64,000 nt of DNA from Pseudomonas campi. GTDB taxonomy: Bacteria; Pseudomonadota; Gammaproteobacteria; Pseudomonadales; Pseudomonadaceae. Both the position numbers and the translations under genes were made by a program. The first letter of the stretch is position 1, and every line of letters starts with the position of its first letter. Of the stretch, positions 8,472 to 18,695 are shown piece by piece. Below the pieces are notes generated by a model. That model ran no database searches. It saw only the letters and a list, made by a program, of their open reading frames with translations, and had not been told where the DNA came from. The stretch is from assembly GCF_013200955.2 (NCBI RefSeq), contig NZ_CP053697.2, positions 62,001 through 126,000 of the forward strand. The letters run 5' to 3'.

Positions 8472-10682
8472 CTAGAGCGCTTCCAGCTTGGCGTAGCCGA
8501 GCATCAGCCACTTGCTGCCTTCGGCCTCGAAGTTGACCTGCACCCGCGCCTGGGCGCCGCTGCCTTCGAAATTGAGAATCACCCCATCGCCGAACAGCGC
8601 GTGGCGCACGTGCTGGCCGAGGCGGAAGCCGGTGTCCGGCACCTCGGCGTTGGCGAACATGCTCATGCTGTTGGTGGCGCTGCTGCTGGAACTGCCGCTG
8701 CCGTAGGGACGGCTGACGCTGTTGGACAGGCGCACTTCCTGGATCAGCGCTGGCGGAATCTCGCGGACGAAGCGCGACACCTTGTTGTAGGTCTCGCTGC
8801 CGTACAGACGGCGGGTCTCGGCGTAGGTCAGCACCAGGTGCTGCATGGCGCGGGTCACGCCGACATAGGCCAGGCGGCGCTCTTCCTCGAGACGGCCAGG
8901 CTCCTCCAGGCTCATCTTGTGCGGGAACAGGCCTTCCTCCATGCCGACCAGGAAGACCATGGGGAATTCCAGGCCCTTGGCGCTGTGCAGGGTCATCAGC
9001 TGGATGCTTTCTTCGTGCTCGTCGGCCTGGGTGTCGCCGGCCTCAAGCGAGGCGTGGGTGAGGAAGGCCGCCAGCGGGGTCATCTCCTCTTCCTCGTTGT
9101 TCTCGAAGTTGCGTGCGGCGCTGACCAGTTCCTCGAGGTTTTCCACCCGCGCCTGGGCTTTCTCGCCTTTCTCGGCCTTGTGCCAGGCGATCAGCCCGCT
9201 CTGCTCGATGACCGTCTGCGCCATCAGGTGCAGCGGCATATCCAGCACTTTCGCGGCCAAATTCTCGATCAGCTCGACGAAGGCGGCCAGGGCACCGGCG
9301 GCGCGACCGGGCAGGGCCTTGTTGGCGATCAGCTGCTGCATCGCCGCCCACATCGACAAGTCGCTGTGGCGCGCGTGCTCGCGGATCGCCTCGATGGTCT
9401 TCTCGCCGACGCCACGGGTCGGCACGTTGATCACCCGCTCCAGCGCGGCGTCGTTGTGCCGGCCGTCAAGCAGGCGCAGGTAGGCCACCGCGTTCTTGAT
9501 CTCGGCGCGCTCGAAGAAGCGCTGGCCGCCGTAGATGCGGTAGGGAATCTTCTCGCGCAGCAGGGCTTCTTCGAGCACCCGTGACTGGGCGTTGGAGCGG
9601 TAGAGGATGGCGATTTCGCTGCGCGACAGGCCGGTCTTCAGCGCCCGCTCGATGCTTTCCACCACGTAGCGCGCTTCGTCGTGTTCGTTGAAGGCGGCAT
9701 ACAGGCACAGCGGCTCGCCGTCGTCGCCGTCGGTCCACAGCTCCTTGCCCAGGCGGCCGTTGTTGTTGGCGATCAGGGCGTTGGCGGCCTTGAGGATGCC
9801 GGCGGTGGAGCGGTAGTTCTGCTCCAGGCGGATCATCTGCGCGTCGGCAAAGTCGCTGCTGTACTGCTGGATGTTCTCGATCTTGGCGCCGCGCCAGCCG
9901 TAGATCGACTGGTCATCGTCGCCCACCACCATCAAGCTCTCGCCGCCCTTGGCGAGGAAGCGCAGCCAGGCGTACTGCACGGCGTTGGTGTCCTGGAACT
10001 CGTCGACCAGGATGTGCTTGAAGCGCTGCTGGTAATGCGCCAGCAGGCCCGGGTTATCCCGCCACAGGTCGAGGGCGCGCAGCAGCAGCTCGGCGAAGTC
10101 GATCACCCCGGTGCGCGCGCAGGCCGCTTCGTAGGCCTCGTAGATCTTCAGCATGGTGGCGAGGAACAGATCGCCGCCGGCCTGGATGTTCTTCGGCCGC
10201 AGGCCTTCGTCCTTCTGCCCGTTGATGAACCACTGGGCCTGCTTGGCCGGCCAGCGTTGTTCATCCAGGCCCAGCTCGCGGATCACCCGCTTGACCAGGC
10301 GCTGCTGGTCGTCGGAATCGAGGATCTGGAAATTCTCGGCCAGCCCGGCTTCCTGCCAGTGCGCACGCAGGATGCGGTGCGCCAGGCCGTGGAAGGTGCC
10401 GACCCACATGCCGTTGGGGTTGAGCCCCAGCATCTGCTCGATGCGCTGGCGCATCTCGGCCGCGGCCTTGTTGGTGAAGGTCACCGACAGGATGCTGTAG
10501 GGCGAGGCGTTGACGATCTGGATCAGCCAGGCGATGCGGTGCACCAGCACGCGGGTCTTGCCCGAGCCGGCGCCGGCCAGCACCAGCTGGCGACCGAGCG
10601 GGGCGGCCACGGCCTGGCACTGCGCATCGTTGAGGGAAGCGAGAAGAAGTTCTGGGTCGAAACGGGCGGGATCATTTTGCAT
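8472..10682 (-). CDS. uvrD: DNA helicase II UvrD
   Basis: A 736-residue superfamily 1A 3'-5' helicase for nucleotide-excision and mismatch repair. Motifs in order: Q-motif LNDAQCQAV (about 16-24), Walker [12 protein letters not shown] (about 36-46), Ia [21 protein letters not shown] (about 225), [42 protein letters not shown] (about 565), [11 protein letters not shown]. The C-terminal tail has the [19 protein letters not shown]udor-like RNAP-binding motif of UvrD. Length is normal. Gene order with the next two genes matches PAO1 (from memory). No LexA box was obvious by eye in the 185 bp upstream. Confidence 0.97.
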   Translation of the reverse strand: MQNDPARFDPELLLASLNDAQCQAVAAPLGRQLVLAGAGSGKTRVLVHRIAWLIQIVNASPYSILSVTFTNKAAAEMRQRIEQMLGLNPNGMWVGTFHGLAHRILRAHWQEAGLAENFQILDSDDQQRLVKRVIRELGLDEQRWPAKQAQWFINGQKDEGLRPKNIQAGGDLFLATMLKIYEAYEAACARTGVIDFAELLLRALDLWRDNPGLLAHYQQRFKHILVDEFQDTNAVQYAWLRFLAKGGESLMVVGDDDQSIYGWRGAKIENIQQYSSDFADAQMIRLEQNYRSTAGILKAANALIANNNGRLGKELWTDGDDGEPLCLYAAFNEHDEARYVVESIERALKTGLSRSEIAILYRSNAQSRVLEEALLREKIPYRIYGGQRFFERAEIKNAVAYLRLLDGRHNDAALERVINVPTRGVGEKTIEAIREHARHSDLSMWAAMQQLIANKALPGRAAGALAAFVELIENLAAKVLDMPLHLMAQTVIEQSGLIAWHKAEKGEKAQARVENLEELVSAARNFENNEEEEMTPLAAFLTHASLEAGDTQADEHEESIQLMTLHSAKGLEFPMVFLVGMEEGLFPHKMSLEEPGRLEEERRLAYVGVTRAMQHLVLTYAETRRLYGSETYNKVSRFVREIPPALIQEVRLSNSVSRPYGSGSSSSSATNSMSMFANAEVPDTGFRLGQHVRHALFGDGVILNFEGSGAQARVQVNFEAEGSKWLMLGYAKLEAL

Positions 10683-10867
10683 CGCGGCATTCTACGGGCC
10701 GGGGTGGGGGGCGGCAAACCGTGACCGCCGAGAGGGCAATAGTCAGTGAACAACTGTCCGCCATTGATCGATGCGGGCTGTTAAAAAGCCACTATCAGGC
10801 TTGGGCAGGCGCTCTAGCTCGGGTATGCTCGGGAAAAGTCGGGCACACCATTACAAGAAAATCGCCT

Positions 10868-13747
10868 ATGACCACCCCGGTAACACCCACGGCGGCGCCT
10901 GTGTCGCCGCTTGATTCGCGCGCCATTCGTCAGCAGTTCGCCACCGAGATAGCGGTCGAGCGAACCCGCCTGCTCTATCAAGGTTCCCAGGTTCCCACCC
11001 TGTTCATGCTGCTCAACGGCCTGGCGTGTGCCGCGTTGCTGTGGGGCGGGGAGCAGAGCCTGCTGCTCGGTGGCTGGCTGATCTGGCTGGTGCTGCTGGC
11101 GGTAATGCGGCTGATCCAGATGGCGGCCTTCAACGCGGCCCTGCCGTCGCGCCAGGCCAGCCCGCAGTGGCGGTGCATGTTTCTGCTGGGGGCCGGGCTG
11201 TCCGGGCTGACTCTGGCTTTTGCGGCGGTGTATCTGGTGCCGCCCGATCGCTTCATGCTGCAGGCGCTGGTCTATGGCCTGATCGCCGCCGCTATCTTGT
11301 CTGCCAGCGTGGCCTATGCGGTCAGCCGCGCAGCTTTTCTGGTATTTGCCCTGCCGTGCCTGGTGCCGCCCATCATTTCTCTGTTGCTCAGTGACAGCAG
11401 CCGCCAGCAAGGCTGGGGCATGCTCGGCCTGATCCTACTGCTGAGCCTCGGCGTGGTGGCCTGGCAGGTCAATCGCCTGGTCCTGCGCAGCCTGCTGCAG
11501 CGCTTCCAGAACCAGGTGCTGATCAGCGGCCTGGAACATGCGCGGGAAAGCGCCGAAGGGCTGAACCAGGAACTGGCGCGCGAGGTGGAACAGCGCCGCC
11601 GCGCCGAGCGCGAGCTGCGCAAGGCCCACGACGAGCTGGAAATCCGCGTGGCCCAGCGCACCCTGGAGCTGGACGATGCCAGCCATGCCCTGGGCAAGAG
11701 CGAAGCGCGCCTGGGCCTGGCCCTGGAGGCCAGCGAACTGGGCCTGTGGGACTGGAACCTGCAGACCGACGAGGTGCACCACAGTCACCTGGAAAGCATC
11801 TTCGGCATCAGTCAGGATGAGGTGAAAGGCGTGCTCAGCCACCTCAAACCGCGCCTGCACCCGGACGACCTGCCGTTGCTGCGCCGGGCCCTGGTCGAAC
11901 ACCTCAAGGGCCGCACCGACGGCTATACCGTTGAATACCGCGTGCGCCATGCCGATGGTCGCTGGCGCTGGGTCGAGGACCGCGGCCGTGCGGTGGAGCG
12001 CGATGCGCAGGGCCAGGTGCTGCGCATGCTCGGCACCCGCCGCGACATCACCGGGCGCAAGCAGCGCGAAGAACAGCAGCGCCTGGCGGCCACGGTATTC
12101 GAGGCGGCCAGCGAGGGCATCGTGATTCTCGATGCCGACTACCTGCTGCTGTCGGTCAACGAAGCCTTCAGCCAGGTCACCGGCTACCGCAAGGAAGAAG
12201 TGCTCGGGCGCAGCGTGGCGACCCTGATCAGCAGCCGCGAGACCCGCCGCCACTACCACCTGATCCGCCAGGACCTGGAGCAGCATGGCAGCTGGCGCGG
12301 CGAGCTGGTGGAGACGCGCAAGAACGGCGAGCTGTACCCGCAGTGGCTGCAGCTCAATGTGGTGCGCGATGCGCGCGGCCAGGTCAGCCATATCGTCGGT
12401 TTCTTCTCCGACCTGTCGTCGCGCCGGCAGACCGAGGAGCGCCTGCGCTACCTGTCGCACTACGACGAGCTGACCGGGCTGGCCAACCGCACGCTGTTCC
12501 GCGAGCGCCTGCACGAGGCGGGCGAAGCCTCGCGGCAGCATGGCCGCGGCCTGGCCCTGCTGCATATCGACCTGGACCGCTTCAAGCTGCTCAACGACAG
12601 CCTCGGCCATGAAGTCGCCGACCAGTTGCTGCGGCAGATGGCGCGGCGCCTGACCCAGGCGGCGTCGGAGGCCAACACCATTGCGCGGCTGTCCGGCGAC
12701 GAATTCGCCATTCTCCTCGACGACTACGGCAGCCTCTCGGCCCTGGCGCGCACCGCCAGCCGCCTGCTCGGCAAGCTGCGCACGCCGATGGATGTCGGCG
12801 GTCACGAACTGGTGATCAGTGCCTCCATCGGCATCAGCCTGCTGCCGGACAACGCGCGGGAAATCTCCGCGCTGATCAGCCAGGCCAACATGGCCATGCA
12901 GCACGCCAAACACCTGGGCGGCAACACCTTCCAGTTCTACACCGACAACCTGCAGGCCTGCACCCTGGAGCGTCTGCAGCTGGAGAACCAGCTGCGCAAG
13001 GGCATCCAGGAAGGCCAGCTGGAAGTGTTCTACCAGCCCAAGCTGTGCCTGGCCGACGACAGCCTGAATGCCGCCGAAGCCCTGGTGCGCTGGCGCCACC
13101 CGGAGCTGGGCCTGGTGCCGCCGGGGGACTTCATCCCGCTGGCCGAGGAAACCGGGCTGATCGCCCCGCTCGGCGAGTTCGTCCTGCGTCAGGCCTGCCG
13201 CCAGGCCCGTGAATGGCAGGCGCAGGGGCTGGTCGAGCTGCGCGTGTCGGTCAACCTGTCGGTGCACCAGCTGCGCCAGGGCAACCTGGTCAACCTGGTG
13301 CGCCAGGTGCTCGACGAGACCGACCTGGCGGCCCATATGCTGGAGCTGGAACTGACCGAGAGCCACCTGCTGGACAACGTCGAGAACGTCATCACCACCT
13401 TCCAGCAGCTGCGCGACCTGGGCGTCAAACTGGCGATCGATGACTTCGGCACCGGCTATTCCTCGCTCAGCTACCTCAAGCGCTTCCCGGTGGACTACGT
13501 GAAGATCGACCAGACCTTCATCCGCGACCTGTCGGTGGGCGGTGAGGATGCGGCGATCACCCGCGCGATCATCGCCATGGCCCACAGCCTGGACCTGAAA
13601 GTGGTGGCCGAAGGGGTGGAAACCCAGGCGCAGATGGACTTCCTCAAGGCCCAGCGCTGCGACGAGCTGCAGGGCTTCCTGATCAGCCCGCCGCTGCCGG
13701 CCGAGCAGTTCGCCGAGCTGCTGCGCAGCCATGCCGAGATGGGCTGA
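10868..13747 (+). CDS. Membrane PAS-GGDEF-EAL cyclic-di-GMP protein
   Basis: A 959-residue protein: an N-terminal membrane sensor with five to six hydrophobic segments (about 42-205), coiled coil (about 210-275), two PAS domains (about 280-400 and 400-515; PAC sequences end [12 protein letters not shown] and [13 protein letters not shown]), GGDEF (about 530-690) and EAL (about 700-955). The GGDEF signature reads LSGDEFAIL, a variant first position. EAL residues look complete: [47 protein letters not shown]. Phosphodiesterase activity is therefore likely; cyclase activity is possible. Start 10868 (MTTPVTP) has aagaaaa upstream; the frame is open back to 10721. It ends directly against the convergent trhP gene with no spacer. 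Equivalent by position to PA5442. Confidence 0.9.
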   Translation: MTTPVTPTAAPVSPLDSRAIRQQFATEIAVERTRLLYQGSQVPTLFMLLNGLACAALLWGGEQSLLLGGWLIWLVLLAVMRLIQMAAFNAALPSRQASPQWRCMFLLGAGLSGLTLAFAAVYLVPPDRFMLQALVYGLIAAAILSASVAYAVSRAAFLVFALPCLVPPIISLLLSDSSRQQGWGMLGLILLLSLGVVAWQVNRLVLRSLLQRFQNQVLISGLEHARESAEGLNQELAREVEQRRRAERELRKAHDELEIRVAQRTLELDDASHALGKSEARLGLALEASELGLWDWNLQTDEVHHSHLESIFGISQDEVKGVLSHLKPRLHPDDLPLLRRALVEHLKGRTDGYTVEYRVRHADGRWRWVEDRGRAVERDAQGQVLRMLGTRRDITGRKQREEQQRLAATVFEAASEGIVILDADYLLLSVNEAFSQVTGYRKEEVLGRSVATLISSRETRRHYHLIRQDLEQHGSWRGELVETRKNGELYPQWLQLNVVRDARGQVSHIVGFFSDLSSRRQTEERLRYLSHYDELTGLANRTLFRERLHEAGEASRQHGRGLALLHIDLDRFKLLNDSLGHEVADQLLRQMARRLTQAASEANTIARLSGDEFAILLDDYGSLSALARTASRLLGKLRTPMDVGGHELVISASIGISLLPDNAREISALISQANMAMQHAKHLGGNTFQFYTDNLQACTLERLQLENQLRKGIQEGQLEVFYQPKLCLADDSLNAAEALVRWRHPELGLVPPGDFIPLAEETGLIAPLGEFVLRQACRQAREWQAQGLVELRVSVNLSVHQLRQGNLVNLVRQVLDETDLAAHMLELELTESHLLDNVENVITTFQQLRDLGVKLAIDDFGTGYSSLSYLKRFPVDYVKIDQTFIRDLSVGGEDAAITRAIIAMAHSLDLKVVAEGVETQAQMDFLKAQRCDELQGFLISPPLPAEQFAELLRSHAEMG

Positions 13748-15073
13748 TTAGTCGAGGTAACGCATCAACAGGGCATAACGCGGATCGATATCTGCCGGCA
13801 GCTCTAGATAAAGGGTATGGCCGTCGCCGGGCGCCACGCGGGTGGCCTCGCCAGTGCCTGTGTACAGCGCCTGCAGGGTGAAGCTGTGGTTGCCGCGCGG
13901 CGTCATCAGCTGCAGGCGATCACCGACGCTGAAGCGGTTCTTCACCTTGACCTCGACCCGCTCACCGCGGCGCTCGCCGGTCAGCTCGCCAACGAACTGC
14001 TGGCGCTCGGAGAACGAGTTGCCGCGCTGGTAGTTCTGGTACTCGTCATGCACGTGGCGGCGCAGAAAACCCTCGGTGTAGCCGCGGTTGGCCAGCGACT
14101 CCAGATCATCCATCAGGGCGCGCTCGAACGGTCGCCCGGCCAGCGCGTCGTCGATCGCTTGGCGGTACACCTGGGCGGTGCGCGCCACATAGTAGTGGCT
14201 CTTGGTGCGGCCCTCGATCTTCAGCGAATGCACACCCAGCTGCACCAGGCGCTCGACGTGCTGCACGGCGCGCAGGTCCTTGGAGTTCATGATGTAGGTG
14301 CCGTGCTCGTCCTCGAAGGCCTCCATCAGCTCGCCGGGGCGGCTGCTGTCTTCGAGCAGGAACAGCCGTTCGGTACTCGTGCCTTCCCCCAGGGTTGGCG
14401 CGGCGGGGCTGCACTGGCGCACGATCTCGCCGAGCTCGTTCTGCTCGCCCTCGTGGGCCTGGTACTGCCAGCGGCAGGCATTGGTGCAGCTGCCCTGGTT
14501 GGGGTCGCGCTTGTTGATGTAGCCGGACAACAGGCAGCGCCCGGAATAGGCCATGCACAGCGCGCCGTGGACGAACACCTCCAGCTGCATGCCGGGCACC
14601 TGCTGACGGATCTCGCCGATCTCCTCCAGCGACAGCTCGCGCGAGAGGATCACCCGGCTCAGCCCCTGGCGGCGCCAGAACTCCACACTGGCCCAGTTCA
14701 CCGCATTGGCCTGCACCGACAGGTGGATCGGCATCTGCGGGAAGTGCTCGCGCACCAGCATGATCAGCCCCGGATCGGACATGATCAGCGCATCCGGCCC
14801 CATCGCCACCACCGGCTCCAGGTCCTTGAGGAAGGTCTTCAGCTTGGCGTTATGCGGCGCAATATTGACCACCACATAGAACTGCTTGCCCTGGGTATGG
14901 GCCTCATTGATGCCGATGGCCAGGTTGGCGTGGTCGAACTCGTTGTTGCGCACGCGCAGGCTGTAGCGCGGCTGGCCGGCATACACCGCATCGGCGCCAT
15001 AGGCGAAGGCATAACGCATGGCCTTGAGGGTGCCGGCGGGGCAGAGCAGTTCGGGTTTGGCAAAGGTGGGCAT
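13748..15073 (-). CDS. trhP: tRNA 5-hydroxyuridine modification protein TrhP/YegQ (peptidase U32 family)
   Basis: A 441-residue U32-family protein. It begins KPELLCPAGTLKAMRYAFAYGADAVYAG, diagnostic for the family (here residues 6-33, shown in part: ELLCPAGTLKAMRYA), and has the EVFVHGALCMAYSGRCLLS signature with the Cys cluster CMAYSGRC and SCTNACRWQY. E. coli TrhP (YegQ) with prephenate-dependent chemistry installs 5-hydroxyuridine at wobble U34 of several tRNAs. Length is close to YegQ (453). It is convergent and contiguous with the EAL gene; the downstream side toward zwf is interrupted by the accessory island. Confidence 0.88.
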   Translation of the reverse strand: MPTFAKPELLCPAGTLKAMRYAFAYGADAVYAGQPRYSLRVRNNEFDHANLAIGINEAHTQGKQFYVVVNIAPHNAKLKTFLKDLEPVVAMGPDALIMSDPGLIMLVREHFPQMPIHLSVQANAVNWASVEFWRRQGLSRVILSRELSLEEIGEIRQQVPGMQLEVFVHGALCMAYSGRCLLSGYINKRDPNQGSCTNACRWQYQAHEGEQNELGEIVRQCSPAAPTLGEGTSTERLFLLEDSSRPGELMEAFEDEHGTYIMNSKDLRAVQHVERLVQLGVHSLKIEGRTKSHYYVARTAQVYRQAIDDALAGRPFERALMDDLESLANRGYTEGFLRRHVHDEYQNYQRGNSFSERQQFVGELTGERRGERVEVKVKNRFSVGDRLQLMTPRGNHSFTLQALYTGTGEATRVAPGDGHTLYLELPADIDPRYALLMRYLD

Positions 15074-15202
15074 GGCGGTAATCGGCGGCTGTTCAAACGG
15101 CCGTCGATTCTAGGGAGGAGTGAGGCGCTGGGTATTGATGTGGGTCTATGAGTGGCGGCGTATCAGCCGTTACGAGGCGGTTCAAGCGCACCACGGCCAG
15201 TC

Positions 15203-15541
15203 CTAGGTGTTCGGTGATCCGCCTGCTTTGCGCGGTTTGGCACAGGCCTCAGGAGCGGCTTTCTCCAGTATCAGCTCCACCTGGTGATTGTGTGCGCGGC
15301 CTTCGGCGGTCTGGTTGCTGGCCAGCGGCAGGGTGTCCGCATGGCCCAGGGTGCTGAGGCGCTTGCTGGAGATGCCGTTGGCTTCCAGATAGCGCACTAC
15401 GCTACCGGTCCGGGCACTGGAGAGTCCCCAGTTGGAGGGATAGAGCAGGCGGCGAATGGGCCGGTTGTCGGTGTGCCCGGCGATGGTGATGCGGTGCGCG
15501 CCGCTGTGCCGCACGGGCAACAGTTGGTGCAGCACGGCCAT
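15203..15541 (-). pseudogene. OmpA/MotB C-terminal domain fragment
   Basis: About 112 residues resembling only the peptidoglycan-binding OmpA/MotB C-terminal domain: ITIAGHTDNRPI, YPSNWGLSSARTGSVVRYL, RLSTLGHADTLPL, EGRAHNHQVELIL. No signal peptide, membrane segment or N-terminal domain precedes it, and there is no convincing SD: the first Met lies directly behind the terminator of the upstream gene. The wording is closest to flagellar stator proteins of the MotB/MotD type. It is best read as a remnant at the island edge, though expression of a short cytosolic fragment cannot be excluded. Confidence 0.6.
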
Positions 15542-15543
15542 GG

Positions 15544-15577
15544 AATAAAGCCCCCGCCGACCTAGGCCGGCGGGGGA
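15544..15577 (-). terminator. Terminator of the CSLREA-type gene
   Basis: The stem CCCCCGCCG/CGGCGGGGG with loop acctaggc is followed on the minus strand by GCTTTATT. It starts 9 bp past the stop codon at 15586. Confidence 0.8.
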
Positions 15578-15585
15578 TAAGAGCG

Positions 15586-16986
15586 TTACTGAGCTGTCAT
15601 TTCGATGGCACCCAAGTCGCACACCGCCACGCCGTCGCCGTTGCCATCCTGGGGTCGGGCCACGCCGCGCTGATCGCGGCCGACGCAATCGCCGATGGCG
15701 GCATCCACTGCGGGGCTGCCGGGAAGCAAAGCGTTGGTGAAGTTATAGTCGCTGTGATTGGGCGCGACGCGTGATAGCACCTCGGTGAAGGTTTTTTCGA
15801 AGGGGACATACAGGTCGGCGCTGCAGTTGCTGGGCTCGTCGTTGCGCAGCAGGCCGATGGCCTGGTAGCTGAAACTGTCGCCCAGATTGGCGCAATTGGT
15901 CACCTCATGGCTGCTGCCCGGCCAGCTGTCGTAGTTGCCAACAATCAGGCTGTTGCGTATCAGCAACTCGCTCCAGTTCAACAGTACTTGTCTGGGTATA
16001 CCACGCTCAGCGCCTGTCTTCGGCTCGTTCTGGCTGATTGTGACGTGGCTGAGGGTGAGCTTGGAATGTCGGGAGGGGTCACGGGCGACGCCGTTGCTCA
16101 ATACGCCACCCGCGTTGTGGGTCAGGGTGCTGTTGCTCAGCGTCAGGGCGCCGCCGTCGTTGACCAGCACGGCGTCGGCGTGCTGCCAGTCGGGTAAGTA
16201 TAAAGAACTGTTACCGGTAAAGGCGCAGCGCTCGAATGTGGCATTGCTCAGGTTGTACAGGGCACCGCCGGCGATGCCTCCGTTTTTGTAGAACTGGGTG
16301 TCGCTCACGCGAAGCTTGCCCCGGTTGTAGAGGGCGCCGCCAAGGGCGCGTTGCTTGGCGTTGTCGGCGCGCGCGCGGTTGGAGTAGAACAACGAGGACA
16401 GCACCGTCAGCGTGCCATAGTTGGCGATCGCCCCTCCGTTCGCGCGGCTAAGCGGGTACATGCGCTTTTGGTAGGTAACGTTGCCTATTAGCTGGACTTC
16501 GCGCACCAGCAATTGCCCGCGGTTTTTCACCGCGCCACCCTCGAAGGGCGTGAAGCCGGCCTCGAGGGTGAGGTGCTCCAGCGTCAGGTTTCCCCCGGGC
16601 AGCACCTCTATCAGTCGGTCGGCGTTGCTCGGGTAGGCGAGGCCCTCGCCATACCAGATGATGCGGCTGAGGCTGGTGGGCGAGCCGCTGATGTACAGCT
16701 CGCCGGACACGTCCAGGTCGCCGCGCTGATTGTCCTGGTCATCTTCGATGGTGCTCTCATCGCTGTCGAAGGCGGATGGGATGCCGAGGGTGAAGTTACC
16801 GGTCGGCAGTTGGATAGTGCTAGGGCCGGGGGTCTGGTTGGCCACCGTGACCGCGTCGCGTAACGAACAATGGCTGTTGCATTGGCCGTCATGGACGTCG
16901 CGGGTGGTGGTAACGACCAGCTGGGCGGCGTGAGTGCCAAAGGCTGCCAGCAGTAATGTGCCGAGTAACAGGGGGCGTATGGGCAT
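15586..16986 (-). CDS. CSLREA-type parallel beta-helix exoprotein
   Basis: A 466-residue protein with signal peptide (MPIRPLLLGTLLLAAFGTHA), the CSLREA-like opening VTTTRDVHDGQCNSHCSLRD (about residues 24-43), then right-handed beta-helix repeats (GGAVKNRGQLLV, GGAIANYGTLTV, GGALYNRGKLRV, GGALYNLSNATF) and a choice-of-anchor Q-like ending (DAAIGDCVGRDQRGVARPQDG). Such proteins are secreted or surface-exposed; functions are largely unknown, with adhesion or polysaccharide binding most likely. Start 16986 has a strong SD (GCAAGGAG). A decayed relative lies at 20252-20470 and a leader-plus-signal remnant at 17088-17159, so the gene was apparently duplicated locally. Confidence 0.78.
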   Translation of the reverse strand: MPIRPLLLGTLLLAAFGTHAAQLVVTTTRDVHDGQCNSHCSLRDAVTVANQTPGPSTIQLPTGNFTLGIPSAFDSDESTIEDDQDNQRGDLDVSGELYISGSPTSLSRIIWYGEGLAYPSNADRLIEVLPGGNLTLEHLTLEAGFTPFEGGAVKNRGQLLVREVQLIGNVTYQKRMYPLSRANGGAIANYGTLTVLSSLFYSNRARADNAKQRALGGALYNRGKLRVSDTQFYKNGGIAGGALYNLSNATFERCAFTGNSSLYLPDWQHADAVLVNDGGALTLSNSTLTHNAGGVLSNGVARDPSRHSKLTLSHVTISQNEPKTGAERGIPRQVLLNWSELLIRNSLIVGNYDSWPGSSHEVTNCANLGDSFSYQAIGLLRNDEPSNCSADLYVPFEKTFTEVLSRVAPNHSDYNFTNALLPGSPAVDAAIGDCVGRDQRGVARPQDGNGDGVAVCDLGAIEMTAQ

Positions 16987-17087
16987 GGTGCGACTCCTTG
17001 CGTGTGAGTGGCTTCCTTTCGTGGCGGATCGCGGCAACAGCACTGGGTTGGTCGTATCCGTTCGCAGATCGAGTCGTTTCTACGGCG

Positions 17088-17159
17088 TCAGTTCACGCCG
17101 TTGGCAGCGGACAAGGGCAATGCGCCCAACAGGGCTTTAGGCAGGGGTAACGTGCGCAT
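17088..17159 (-). pseudogene. Signal-peptide remnant upstream of the CSLREA gene
   Basis: A 23-residue frame, MRTLPLPKALLGALPLSAAN plus three residues, looks like an export signal that stops abruptly. It is preceded by GGAAGGAGCC as SD, like the working copy at 16986. The stretch ctgccaacggcg at its end recurs in the leader of the decayed copy near 20586. I read it as the start of a lost tandem copy; a short leader peptide is the alternative. The rest of 16987-17568 shows no gene; a weak hairpin GCGCAAGTGGTTGCGC followed by TTTT on the minus strand (about 17265-17283) may end the transcript from 17967. Confidence 0.35.
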
Positions 17160-17568
17160 GGTATGGCTCCTTCCAATGGACCGGATATTTCCGGACTCCT
17201 TCGGGGCGGACAGCGCAGATCCCGCGATTTGGGTTTGCCGCCCTAGCTAGGCGGGTAGATCACAAAAGCGCAACCACTTGCGCCTTGTGCACGGGCGGCC
17301 GTTTCCAGGCAAACCATCCGAAGCGCGCAGAGGTGGAGACGAGGTGCGCCGGAAAGGTTCCGTGACGTTAGTCGGCTTGGCTCGACGGCACAGATTGAAA
17401 CGACCAACGGTCTATCCCCGTCCTTTCTAGCCCTAGCTTGAGCTGCCCGCTGGCGGATTGGCAGAACAAAGGGCCAGTGCAGTCAGGGGCGGCGGCGGGA
17501 GGAGACCCGGGTTGGCCTGCGCGGCTTATGGAGTTATCCCGTTTGGTCCGTGAGAGCGGTGCCCAGGG

Positions 17569-17967
17569 CTACTCGGGTGTGCTCTGTGGGGGCGGCTCCA
17601 GCTCAAAAGTGAACTCGTTGGTTGCTTTTGCCAGTAGCAGGGTGGTGACACCGACGGCTGTGGCAATGGCGGAGGTCATAAGCTGGGTATCGCCGCGGAT
17701 GACCCCCAGCCACTTCAGCGCAATGGCCATCACCGCTGTGACGGCGCTGAGAGTAATCACCAGCATAAATACCATGCCGGTGCTGCCGAGCCGCTCGAAG
17801 CGCTTTAGCTGCTCCTCGCAGGCCAGGATCATGGGGCCATCGCACTTCACGCAGTGGATTGGAGTTTTGCCGAGCACTTGCTGCAGCCGAAACGTGTCGA
17901 GCGAACTGGTGTGCTGGCAATAAGGGCAGGTGGCCCGAGTGGAGGTGCGGGTTTTATCTTCACTCAT
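17569..17967 (-). CDS. Hypothetical zinc-ribbon membrane protein
   Basis: A 132-residue protein. The N-terminus carries two paired cysteines, CPYC (residues 14-17) and CVKC (about 39-42), spaced like a small zinc ribbon. Two hydrophobic segments follow (about 64-85, GMVFMLVITLSAVTAVMAIA, and about 95-112), then an acidic, Pro-rich tail. This suggests a cytoplasmic zinc knuckle tethered to the inner membrane. I do not recognise a family. It is the first of several lower-GC orphan genes on the minus strand, with no obvious operon partner. Confidence 0.6.
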   Translation of the reverse strand: MSEDKTRTSTRATCPYCQHTSSLDTFRLQQVLGKTPIHCVKCDGPMILACEEQLKRFERLGSTGMVFMLVITLSAVTAVMAIALKWLGVIRGDTQLMTSAIATAVGVTTLLLAKATNEFTFELEPPPQSTPE

Positions 17968-18078
17968 ATCGATTCATCCGTGAGGTTTATGGGGCCGCGT
18001 CGCAGGAATCAGACGGCGGCCGCTAATGAGCGGTGTAGCACAAGGCGTCTATTTCCCATAGCAAGTTCTGGCCCTCGA

Positions 18079-18591
18079 TTATTTTCGCCAGGCCGGGCTG
18101 CTCATGCACATTTCTATGTGAGAGTACTGATGCCACTGGTTGCTGCACTCGACGTAGTAGGGGTGTGATGTGTTTTCCAACACCCGCGCTCTTGCCTCGC
18201 GGTCAGTTGCTATGCACTCGAGAATTTCTTTGTAGCTCTGATTGTTAAAAGTCGTACATGCCGACTGCACCTCATCCATTGGGCTGAATAGGCCATTATT
18301 TTGCTTATCGTCTAGGCAATTCAAAGTGGCCCAGTAATTACCATGTTTTATTTTCGAGAAGGAACAGTTTTCAAAGGCTGGGTGGTCGATCAGTAGCGGC
18401 ATGCGTTGATAGGCATCATGGTTCAGTTGAAAGCAGGCTGATCGCTCGCTCGAGTTTGCCGGGCCCCTAGGGCCATTGCAGAAGTCGTACGCCATAATGG
18501 CGCCGTAGAAAAAGAACGCCGCATAAGTTAATAGGCCAACTAAGAGGGTAAGTTTTATGAGTTGCTTGGCTTTTTGTGTGTTCACTTTCAT
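18079..18591 (-). CDS. Hypothetical membrane-anchored Cys-containing protein
   Basis: A 170-residue protein with a basic N-terminus and one membrane segment (LIKLTLLVGLLTYAAFFFYG, about 11-30), then a periplasmic domain with about eight cysteines (C38, C53, C76, C92, C111, C125, C149, C158 by rough count), consistent with several disulfides. I see no known motif. Base composition is visibly lower in GC than the core genes, pointing to acquisition. Its position close to an orphan type VI module and its export suggest, weakly, a stray immunity or cell-envelope protein; nothing in the sequence proves this. Confidence 0.6.
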   Translation of the reverse strand: MKVNTQKAKQLIKLTLLVGLLTYAAFFFYGAIMAYDFCNGPRGPANSSERSACFQLNHDAYQRMPLLIDHPAFENCSFSKIKHGNYWATLNCLDDKQNNGLFSPMDEVQSACTTFNNQSYKEILECIATDREARARVLENTSHPYYVECSNQWHQYSHIEMCMSSPAWRK

Positions 18592-18695
18592 TTGATTTGT
18601 TCTGGCCTGTGGCGGGTCCTGTCACACTTTATTCTAGGCTGGCGCAGTTGAAAAATGGTGGCCTGCGCCCTATGAACTGTAGTCCTGAAAGCTAA

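Noticed and set aside
17307..17340. aggcaaaccatccgaa resembles the start of a GEMM (c-di-GMP-I) riboswitch
   Set aside because: The following conserved ggacgcaaagcc and second-stem elements are absent and no gene follows on the plus strand.
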